Made by a program: the position numbers and the translations under genes
Source of the DNA: an uncultured Sphingopyxis sp.
GTDB taxonomy: Bacteria > Pseudomonadota > Alphaproteobacteria > Sphingomonadales > Sphingomonadaceae
Direction: 5' to 3'
NCBI GenBank assembly: GCA_937957805.1
Contig: CALFXW010000192.1
Location: 1 to 5,082 of the forward strand
DNA length: 5,082 bases
Part shown: positions 1 to 4,543 of the stretch, piece after piece
Numbering within the stretch: position 1 is the stretch's first letter
Layout of the letters: every line of letters begins with the position of its first letter
The notes under the pieces: model-generated
Seen by the model: the letters and a program-made list of their open reading frames with translations, nothing else
Database searches by the model: none
Told to the model about the DNA's origin: nothing

Positions 1-1
1 C

Positions 2-2032
2 GAGGATGTGACGGCGGACCCCGGTCTTCCCGGTTTTGCGCCCTTTACGCGCGGGGTGCGCGCCAGCATGTATGCCGGGCGGCCATGGACAATCCGCCAA
101 TATGCCGGTTTTTCGACAGCGGAGGAATCCAACGCCTTTTACCGCCGCAACCTTGCCGCCGGGCAAAAGGGGCTGAGCGTCGCCTTCGACCTTGCCACCC
201 ATCGCGGCTATGACAGCGACCATCCGCGCGTGGTTGGCGACGTGGGCAAGGCAGGGGTCGCAATTGACAGCGTCGAGGATATGAAAATCCTCTTTGACGG
301 CATCCCGCTCGACCAGATGTCGGTTTCAATGACGATGAACGGCGCAGTCATCCCCATCCTCGCCTTTTTCATCGTCGCGGGGGAGGAGCAGGGGGTGCCC
401 CGCCACCTGCTCGACGGCACCATTCAGAACGACATCTTAAAGGAGTTCATGGTCCGCAACACCTATATCTACCCGCCCGAACCGAGCATGCGGATTATCA
501 GCGATATTTTCGGTTATACATCGCGCGAGATGCCCAAATTCAACAGCATCTCCATCTCCGGCTATCATATGCAGGAGGCTGGAGCGACACAGGTGCAGGA
601 ATTGGCCTTCACCATTGCCGATGGCATGGAATATGTAAAATATGGCGTGGCATCGGGCCTCGACATCGACAAATTCGCCGGACGGCTGAGTTTCTTTTTC
701 GCCATCGGCATGAATTTCTTCATGGAAGTGGCAAAGCTGCGCGCGGCGCGCGTGCTCTGGCACCGGGTGATGACCCAGCTCGGGGCTGAGGACGAACGCA
801 GCAAAATGCTGCGCACCCATTGCCAGACTTCGGGCGTGTCGCTGACCGAACAAGATCCCTATAATAATGTCATCCGCACGACGATTGAGGCGATGGCATC
901 AATGCTGGGCGGCACGCAATCGCTCCACACCAATGCGCTCGACGAAGCGATTGCGCTGCCCACCGATTTTTCGGCGCGCATCGCCCGCAATACGCAGATC
1001 ATCCTTCAGGAAGAGACGGGCATGTGCAATGTCGTCGATCCGCTGGGGGGCAGCTATTATGTGGAGGCGTTGACCCAGCAACTGGTCGATGCGGCGTGGG
1101 AGATTATCACACGCGTCGAGGCGGAGGGCGGCATGGCAAAGGCGGTCGCCGCTGGCTGGCCCAAGGCAATGATAGAGGAAGCCGCTGCCGCACGACAGGC
1201 GCGGGTGGATCGCGGCGATGATGTGATTGTCGGCGTCAATAAATATCGTCTTGGCAATGAAGACCTGCTCGAAACGCTGGAGGTTGATAACGCCAAGGTG
1301 CGCGACGCCCAGATAGCGCGGATCAACAAGATGAAGGCCGAGCGGGACGAGGGCGTGTGTCAGGTGGCGCTAAAGGCGCTGGCCGCAGGGGCGGCGGCCA
1401 CGGCCAGCGTTGAAAATAATCTGCTGGCTTTGGCCGTCGATGCCGCGCGGGCGCGGGCGACTTTGGGCGAAATATCCGCCGCGATGGAGGAAAGTTTCCA
1501 GCGTTACGGGACACAGCCTCAGCCGGTAAAGGGCGTTTATGGCGCGCCCTATGCCGATGATCCGCGCTGGCAGCAGGTGGTGGCCGGTGTCGCATCGGTT
1601 GAACGGCGTTTGGGGCGTAAGCCCAAGATATTGATCGCCAAAATGGGGCAGGACGGGCATGATCGCGGGGCAAATGTCGTCGCGTCCGCCTTTGCCGACA
1701 TGGGGTTCGAGATTATTTCCGGCCCCTTGTTCCAAACCCCCGAAGAAACGGTGGTGCTGGCAATATCGAACGGGGTCGATGCGGTTGGCGCGTCTAGCCT
1801 TGCCGCTGGCCATAAGACATTGATCCCCGAACTGATCAACGGGCTGAAAGCCGCAGGGCGCAGCGATATAAAGGTTGTCGCGGGCGGGGTTATCCCCCCG
1901 CAGGATTATGATTTTCTACGCAAAGCAGGGGTGCAGGGCATTTACGGGCCGGGCAGCAACATCGTCGAATGTGCCGCCGATGTGTTGAGCCTGCTTGGCC
2001 ATAATATGCCCCCGTTGGAGGATGCAGCATGA
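2..2032 (+). CDS. scpA: Methylmalonyl-CoA mutase large/catalytic subunit, 5' partial
   Basis: Adenosylcobalamin-dependent cytosolic mutase that interconverts (R)-methylmalonyl-CoA and succinyl-CoA, the last step of propionyl-CoA assimilation. The frame is open from base 2; about 40 N-terminal codons lie outside the window, since family members run to about 710-720 residues and begin well before the LPGFAPFTRG segment. The GTG at 8 is therefore unlikely to be the true start. Numbering from that GTG, the substrate-binding TIM barrel covers roughly residues 20-400. It holds MYAGRPWTIRQYAGFS (Tyr22), MVRNTYIYPP (Arg150) and SGYHMQEAGA (Tyr186, His187), matching the known Tyr89, Arg207 and His244 of the Propionibacterium enzyme. 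The C-terminal cobalamin domain has DGHDRG at 549-554, with His551 as lower axial ligand, then GASSLAAGH (594-602) and an AGGVIPP loop. No catalytic residue looks lost. It ends with TGA at 2030-2032, overlapped by an ATG. The family call is very secure. Confidence 0.97.
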   Translation, partial: EDVTADPGLPGFAPFTRGVRASMYAGRPWTIRQYAGFSTAEESNAFYRRNLAAGQKGLSVAFDLATHRGYDSDHPRVVGDVGKAGVAIDSVEDMKILFDGIPLDQMSVSMTMNGAVIPILAFFIVAGEEQGVPRHLLDGTIQNDILKEFMVRNTYIYPPEPSMRIISDIFGYTSREMPKFNSISISGYHMQEAGATQVQELAFTIADGMEYVKYGVASGLDIDKFAGRLSFFFAIGMNFFMEVAKLRAARVLWHRVMTQLGAEDERSKMLRTHCQTSGVSLTEQDPYNNVIRTTIEAMASMLGGTQSLHTNALDEAIALPTDFSARIARNTQIILQEETGMCNVVDPLGGSYYVEALTQQLVDAAWEIITRVEAEGGMAKAVAAGWPKAMIEEAAAARQARVDRGDDVIVGVNKYRLGNEDLLETLEVDNAKVRDAQIARINKMKAERDEGVCQVALKALAAGAAATASVENNLLALAVDAARARATLGEISAAMEESFQRYGTQPQPVKGVYGAPYADDPRWQQVVAGVASVERRLGRKPKILIAKMGQDGHDRGANVVASAFADMGFEIISGPLFQTPEETVVLAISNGVDAVGASSLAAGHKTLIPELINGLKAAGRSDIKVVAGGVIPPQDYDFLRKAGVQGIYGPGSNIVECAADVLSLLGHNMPPLEDAA
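2017..2021 (+). promoter_or_regulatory. Shine-Dalgarno (GGAGG) at the end of scpA
   Basis: GGAGG lies inside the last scpA codons, seven bases before the ATG at 2029 that overlaps the scpA stop as ATGA. A good ribosome binding site here implies that scpA once had, or still has, a translationally coupled downstream frame. The same arrangement recurs at the mutase remnant further on (3358-3362). Confidence 0.5.
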
Positions 2033-2058
2033 AGCGCGAACCGCCACCTCTCTCCTTT

Positions 2059-2140
2059 CGTCACCCTGAACTTGTTTCAGGGTCTATGGTCTCAGGCCGC
2101 AGCATCACGCCATGGATGCTGAAACAAGTTCAGCATGACG
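2059..2140 (+). repeat. Palindromic intergenic repeat, copy 1 (two-armed hairpin)
   Basis: Two 26-base arms (2059-2084 and 2115-2140) are inverted copies matching at 22 positions; the shared core is CTGAACTTGTTTCAG. Each arm is also a hairpin on its own: ACCCTGA pairs with TCAGGGT on the left, and ATGCTGA with TCAGCAT on the right. The differences between arms are paired, so each stem is preserved. The reverse complement of the copy at 3707-3797 has the same arms in the same order, which makes this a defined family. Such elements are common between genes in sphingomonads. It lies between scpA and bioB and could affect mRNA processing or attenuation. No U-run marks it as a terminator. Confidence 0.85.
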
Positions 2141-2145
2141 AGGGA
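2141..2145 (+). promoter_or_regulatory. bioB ribosome binding site (AGGGA)
   Basis: AGGGA directly follows the right arm of the repeat and lies eight bases before ATG 2154. This spacing favours ATG 2154 over the in-frame TTG at 2148, which would be only two bases away. Confidence 0.6.
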
Positions 2146-2153
2146 AATTGCCG

Positions 2154-3179
2154 ATGACCGAAGTGCGCACCAACTGGACGCGCGATGAAATCGCCGCACT
2201 GTTTGATCTGCCTTTTACCGAATTGCTGTTCCGCGCTGCCCAAACCCACCGCGCGCATCATGCGGCGGGGCAAATCCAGCTATGCACCCTGCTCAGCATC
2301 AAAACCGGCGGCTGCCCCGAAGATTGCGGCTATTGCAGCCAATCGGTGAAGGCCGACAGCGGGGTTGAAGCCACCAAGCTGATGGATGTGCAGGCGGTGC
2401 TGCAAAAGGCGGCACAGGCGGCGGATGCCGGATCCAAGCGTTTCTGCATGGGCGCGGCGTGGCGCAACCCAAAGGACAGGGACATGCCCGCCATCGTCGA
2501 AATGGTGCGCGGGGTGCGGCAAATGGGGATGGAAACCTGTATGACATTGGGGATGCTCAGCCCCAAACAGGCCGATATGCTGGCCGAGGCAGGGCTGGAT
2601 TATTACAATCATAATATCGACAGCAGCCCCGAATATTACGAAACCGCAATTACCACGCGCAAAATGTCCGACCGGCTCGATACGCTGGCCGAGGTGCGCC
2701 GTGCAGGCATCAACGTGTGCAGCGGCGGCATCGTGGGCATGGGTGAAACGCGCGCCGACCGTGTGGGTTTTGTCCATACGCTCGCCACCCTGCCGCAACA
2801 TCCCGAAAGCGTGCCGGTCAATGCGCTGGTGCCGGTAAAGGGCACGGTGCTGGGCGATATGCTGGCCGACACGCCGCTCGCTAAGATCGACGATATAGAG
2901 TTTGTCCGCACGATTGCGGTCGCGCGCGTCACCATGCCGATGAGCATGGTGCGATTGAGCGCGGGGCGCGAGAGCATGAGCGAAGCGACGCAGGCACTCT
3001 GCTTTATGGCGGGTGCCAACAGCATTTTCACTGGCGACAAACTCCTGACCGCGCCCAATGCGGGTGATGACCGGGATGCGGCAATGCTGGCGAAATTGGG
3101 GCTGCGTGCGATGGAAGCGGAGGAGCCACTTAGAGAAATAAAGGGGCGAGCTTGCAAGGCGTTGGAGGCAGCGCAGTGA
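2154..3179 (+). CDS. bioB: Biotin synthase BioB
   Basis: Radical SAM enzyme of 341 residues that inserts sulfur into dethiobiotin, the last step of biotin synthesis, in the cytosol. The radical-SAM motif CPEDCGYC supplies Cys54, Cys58 and Cys61 for the [4Fe-4S] cluster. Cys98, Cys129 and Cys189, with Arg267 in VRLSAGR, match the known [2Fe-2S] ligands of the E. coli enzyme (Cys97, Cys128, Cys188, Arg260). NHNIDSSPEYY and GGIVGMGE are further family signatures, and the length is normal. ATG 2154 is chosen because AGGGA lies eight bases upstream; a TTG two codons earlier is badly placed. The start overlaps the stop of the upstream linker frame. No other bio gene is in view. The setting between mutase and carboxylase genes suggests biotin supply to propionyl-CoA carboxylase, which is an inference. 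Confidence 0.97.
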   Translation: MTEVRTNWTRDEIAALFDLPFTELLFRAAQTHRAHHAAGQIQLCTLLSIKTGGCPEDCGYCSQSVKADSGVEATKLMDVQAVLQKAAQAADAGSKRFCMGAAWRNPKDRDMPAIVEMVRGVRQMGMETCMTLGMLSPKQADMLAEAGLDYYNHNIDSSPEYYETAITTRKMSDRLDTLAEVRRAGINVCSGGIVGMGETRADRVGFVHTLATLPQHPESVPVNALVPVKGTVLGDMLADTPLAKIDDIEFVRTIAVARVTMPMSMVRLSAGRESMSEATQALCFMAGANSIFTGDKLLTAPNAGDDRDAAMLAKLGLRAMEAEEPLREIKGRACKALEAAQ

Positions 3180-3190
3180 AACTAGCATCA

Positions 3191-3285
3191 CCGTCATTGC
3201 GACCCCGGACTTGTTCCGGGGGAAGCAATCCAGACTCCGGGGCCGCTACTGGATTGCCGCGTCGCTACGCTCCTCGCAATGACGG
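3191..3285 (+). repeat. Second-type palindromic repeat (imperfect long hairpin)
   Basis: The outer arms CCGTCATTGCGA (3191-3202) and TCGCAATGACGG (3274-3285) are perfect reverse complements. Inside lie CCCCGGA/TCCGGGG (about 3203-3221), GCAATCCAG/CTGGATTGC (3225-3233 and 3249-3257) and a small GCGT/ACGC hairpin (3259-3270). The whole can fold into a branched structure. It is unrelated to the repeat at 2059 and 3707, and is of a kind often seen between alphaproteobacterial genes. It begins 11 bases after the bioB stop. Its right end touches the mutase remnant, so it marks a rearrangement edge. A role in 3'-end stability of the bioB mRNA is possible; no U-tract is present. Confidence 0.85.
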
Positions 3286-3376
3286 GCCGGGGAGTAATAT
3301 CGTGGACTGGGCCGCCGATGTGCTGCGGCTGTTGGGGCATAATATGCCGCCGGTGGGGGAGGCTAGCAGTGGGTGA
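3284..3376 (+). pseudogene. 3'-terminal remnant of a second methylmalonyl-CoA mutase gene
   Basis: The translation GPGSNIVDWAADVLRLLGHN, then MPPVGEASSG and a stop, matches the extreme C-terminus of the intact mutase (1946-2032; GPGSNIVECAADVLSLLGHN, then MPP): 20 of 23 residues are identical up to MPP. At least eight of the codons for identical residues use a different synonymous codon. The two copies therefore diverged under protein-level selection before this one was cut, so it is not a recent local duplication. Homology begins exactly at the right end of the palindrome (3191-3285); nothing mutase-like lies before it. An open frame reaches back to 3152 through repeat sequence, but that is chance. 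It carries the ribosome binding site of the next gene. Confidence 0.85.
3358..3362 (+). promoter_or_regulatory. Shine-Dalgarno (GGAGG) for the small gene at 3369
   Basis: GGAGG within the mutase remnant, six bases before GTG 3369. It decides the start: the frame is open further up to 3279, but that part is an out-of-frame reading of mutase coding sequence. Confidence 0.6.
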
Positions 3377-3698
3377 AGGCTGTGCAACGATACTCGGAGC
3401 AATAATTGGTGCTGGGACGACTTTGGCGGGGACTTATCTAACACATCACCTGCAAAACATACGTGCGACCTCGCTGGCCGAAAAGCGACGCGAACGACTC
3501 ACGAGAGAATTGAGCGGTAACAAATATGTTTGGCGCAGCATCGAACGTCTGTGCGCTGTTGTAGGCGCAGACGAATCTACGACGGTCGAATTACTGATCG
3601 AGATCGGCGCAAGAATGTCTCAAACTGATAAGAATGTGTGGGCGCTAGAGTCCAGAGCACCGTTTAGAGAGTCGGACGAGAAGGACTCTGGAGAATGA
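3369..3698 (+). CDS. Small hypothetical protein with one N-terminal membrane segment
   Basis: 109 residues, family not named with certainty. Residues about 6-25 (ATILGAIIGAGTTLAGTYLT) form one hydrophobic Gly/Ala-rich segment, probably a membrane anchor. A basic stretch follows (EKRRERLTRE, about 38-47). The C-terminal half, with VWRSIERL, VGADESTTVELLIEIGAR and NVWALESRAPF, resembles short helical, winged-helix-like modules seen in small bacterial hypothetical proteins; this is recollection, not a search. GTG 3369 has GGAGG six bases upstream and overlaps the end of the mutase remnant (stop 3374-3376), suggesting coupling to an ancestral mutase gene. Codon use is unlike its neighbours: 55 of 109 codons end in A or T, and four are AGA, which points to foreign or recent origin. 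Topology would place the C-terminal part in the cytoplasm if positive-inside holds. The stop overlaps an ATG (ATGA, 3695-3698). Confidence 0.6.
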   Translation: MGEGCATILGAIIGAGTTLAGTYLTHHLQNIRATSLAEKRRERLTRELSGNKYVWRSIERLCAVVGADESTTVELLIEIGARMSQTDKNVWALESRAPFRESDEKDSGE

Positions 3699-3706
3699 CC
3701 CAAAAT

Positions 3707-3797
3707 CGTCATGCTGAACTTGTTTCAGCATCCATCTATCAGCAAAGGCCGTTCGTGTGTGTGGCACGATGGACCCTGAAACAAGTTCAGGGTGACG
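3707..3797 (-). repeat. Palindromic intergenic repeat, copy 2, inverted relative to copy 1
   Basis: The 26-base arms at 3707-3732 and 3772-3797 are those of the element at 2059-2140 in reverse orientation. Here the ATGCTGA/TCAGCAT hairpin comes first and the ACCCTGA/TCAGGGT hairpin second. Reverse-complemented, both arms are identical to copy 1, while the loop between them shares only short stretches. The two copies bracket bioB, the second palindrome, the mutase remnant and the small gene as a 1.7-kb inverted pair. It lies just before the carboxylase gene and leaves little room for a promoter there. Confidence 0.85.
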
Positions 3798-3815
3798 GCC
3801 AAATTTGGGCAATTT

Positions 3816-3820
3816 GGGAG
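3816..3820 (+). promoter_or_regulatory. Ribosome binding site (GGGAG) for the pccA-like gene
   Basis: GGGAG five bases before ATG 3826. It sets the start at 3826 rather than the in-frame TTG at 3805. The short AATTTGGG direct repeat just upstream (3802-3809, 3811-3818) has no evident role. Confidence 0.55.
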
Positions 3821-3825
3821 CCGTC

Positions 3826-4536
3826 ATGTTCAAAAAAATCCTCATCGCCAACCGTGGCGAAATTGCCTGCCGCATCATCAAGACTGCTCGCCGCATGGGC
3901 ATCGCCACCGTTGCGGTCTATTCCGATGCGGATGCGCGCGCACCGTTTGTGCAAATGGCGGATGAGGCGGTGCATATCGGCCCTTCGCCTGCTGCGCAGT
4001 CATATTTAATTGCCGAGAAGATCATCGCCGCATGCAAGGCGACGGGGGCAGAGGCGGTGCATCCCGGCTATGGTTTTCTGTCTGAACGCACCAGCTTTGC
4101 CGAGGCGCTGGCGCTGGGGCGGCTGTTCTACCACGACGAGGGCGCCGCCACCGCCGGGGGCTCCTCCTGCGCCGCGGGCTCCGCCACGGGCTCCGGATCC
4201 GCCGCGGGCTCCGGCTCCGCGGCGACGCATCCGTCGCAGGCCGGCTCGGCGCTGGTCGAGGGCACGGCGTGCCCCACCGGCACGCAGCGCGTGACCGACG
4301 TGGCGATCAAGATCGATGGCGCGGCCTTGAGCTTCAAGCGCTCGCGGGGCGGTGGCTGCCCGCAGAAGCCGGTCTACCTCGCCTACTACACCAAGGCCGA
4401 CCCGATGCCGGTGATGGTCTGCTACGACCCGAACTCGGACCTGTGCGAGATGATGATCGTGGAGGAGCCGGTCACGATCGATCTGACCGCCGCGCTCAAG
4501 GCCGCCGGCGCGACCACCGCGACCTTGGCCAAGTAG
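3826..4536 (+). CDS. pccA: Biotin carboxylase (propionyl-CoA carboxylase alpha) N-terminus joined to an unrelated tail
   Basis: As read, 236 residues. Residues 1-96 are the start of a biotin-carboxylase domain: FKKILIANRGEIACRII, AVYSDADA and AVHPGYGFLSE are classic signatures of acyl-CoA carboxylase alpha subunits, which carboxylate biotin with ATP and bicarbonate. The mutase next door favours the propionyl-CoA enzyme; 3-methylcrotonyl-CoA or acetyl-CoA carboxylase cannot be excluded. Homology stops at FAEALA (about 4113), where the family continues into the ATP-grasp region. The ATP-grasp, C-terminal carboxylase and biotinyl (AMKM) parts, some 570 residues, are missing, so the product as read could not be a carboxylase. 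The remaining 140 residues are foreign in sequence and codon use (5 A/T-ending codons of 140, against 32 of 96 before). Probably an assembly chimera; the true gene should continue in its source genome. The start is supported by GGGAG five bases upstream. Confidence 0.85.
   Translation: MFKKILIANRGEIACRIIKTARRMGIATVAVYSDADARAPFVQMADEAVHIGPSPAAQSYLIAEKIIAACKATGAEAVHPGYGFLSERTSFAEALALGRLFYHDEGAATAGGSSCAAGSATGSGSAAGSGSAATHPSQAGSALVEGTACPTGTQRVTDVAIKIDGAALSFKRSRGGGCPQKPVYLAYYTKADPMPVMVCYDPNSDLCEMMIVEEPVTIDLTAALKAAGATTATLAK
4103..4117. other. Probable chimeric junction 1 (within the pccA frame)
   Basis: The last recognisable carboxylase codons (GAG GCG CTG GCG) merge into CTG GGG CGG through a GCGCTGGCGCTGG stretch, whose internal repetition could serve as microhomology. 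Protein family, base composition and codon use all change here. The exact base cannot be fixed by eye. Confidence 0.75.
4114..4536 (+). other. Foreign, very GC-rich C-terminal coding segment of unknown function
   Basis: The last 140 codons of the frame above, described apart because they are not carboxylase. Residues LGRLFYHDEGA lead into a low-complexity Gly/Ser/Ala stretch (AGSATGSGSAAGSGSAAT) like the linkers after signal peptides or lipid anchors in myxobacterial envelope proteins. A compact, roughly 85-residue globular part follows, with four cysteines (ACPTG, GGCPQK, MVCYDP, DLCEM) and alternating hydrophobic strands. This could be a small exported, disulfide-bonded domain. Third codon positions are G or C in 135 of 140 codons, which supports this frame as truly coding and suggests a high-GC, perhaps myxobacterium-like source. 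The native N-terminus and any signal peptide are missing; the TAG at 4534-4536 is probably native. I do not recognise the family. Confidence 0.5.
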
Positions 4537-4543
4537 CGCGGGC
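4537..4543. other. Probable chimeric junction 2 (stop of the foreign tail / SDR fragment)
   Basis: The TAG at 4534-4536 is followed with almost no gap by the interior of an SDR-type protein in a different frame. Upstream of 4487 the SDR frame is closed by several stops, and no Rossmann-motif residues are found between 4487 and 4537. The upstream side has almost no A/T-ending codons; the downstream side has 42 of 181. Confidence 0.6.

Larger units (their letters stand above)
2029..2157 (+). other. 42-codon linker frame between scpA and bioB, made largely of repeat
   Basis: This open frame starts with an ATG overlapping the scpA stop (ATGA, 2029-2032) and ends with a TGA overlapping the bioB ATG (ATGA, 2154-2157). 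It has a GGAGG seven bases upstream. Most of its product is translated palindromic repeat (HPELVSGS ... WMLKQVQHD), a peptide that this kind of repeat produces wherever its frame is open, so a functional protein is unlikely. Its plausible role is to carry ribosomes from scpA through the hairpin to bioB. It may also be the stub of an ancestral downstream gene cut by the repeat. Seen: the overlaps and the ribosome binding site. Inferred: coupling. Confidence 0.35.

Noticed and set aside
8..10. GTG as the start of the mutase gene
   Set aside because: The frame is open to the window edge, and the family has about 40 more residues before this point, including sequence that would end in the EDV encoded just upstream.
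2148..2150. TTG as the bioB start
   Set aside because: It lies two bases from the AGGGA site; ATG 2154 has proper spacing and overlaps the preceding stop.
2280..3197. 305-residue minus-strand frame opposite bioB
   Set aside because: It is an antisense shadow of a well-recognised gene; the His/Arg-rich product has no recognisable motif.
3152..3376. A 74-residue frame overlapping the bioB end and running through the palindrome
   Set aside because: It is out of frame with bioB, its middle is translated repeat, and only its end is meaningful, as mutase remnant.
2059..3797. CRISPR array or insertion sequence
   Set aside because: The repeats are few, palindromic and far apart, with no regular spacers; no transposase gene or target-site duplication is visible.
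3695..4009. A 104-residue frame across the second repeat and the pccA start
   Set aside because: It is repeat translation followed by an out-of-frame reading of pccA.
4195..4200. GGATCC inside a Gly/Ser linker, suggesting an engineered construct
   Set aside because: Gly/Ser/Ala linkers are common in natural high-GC envelope proteins, a single six-base site is weak evidence, and no vector or tag sequence is seen.
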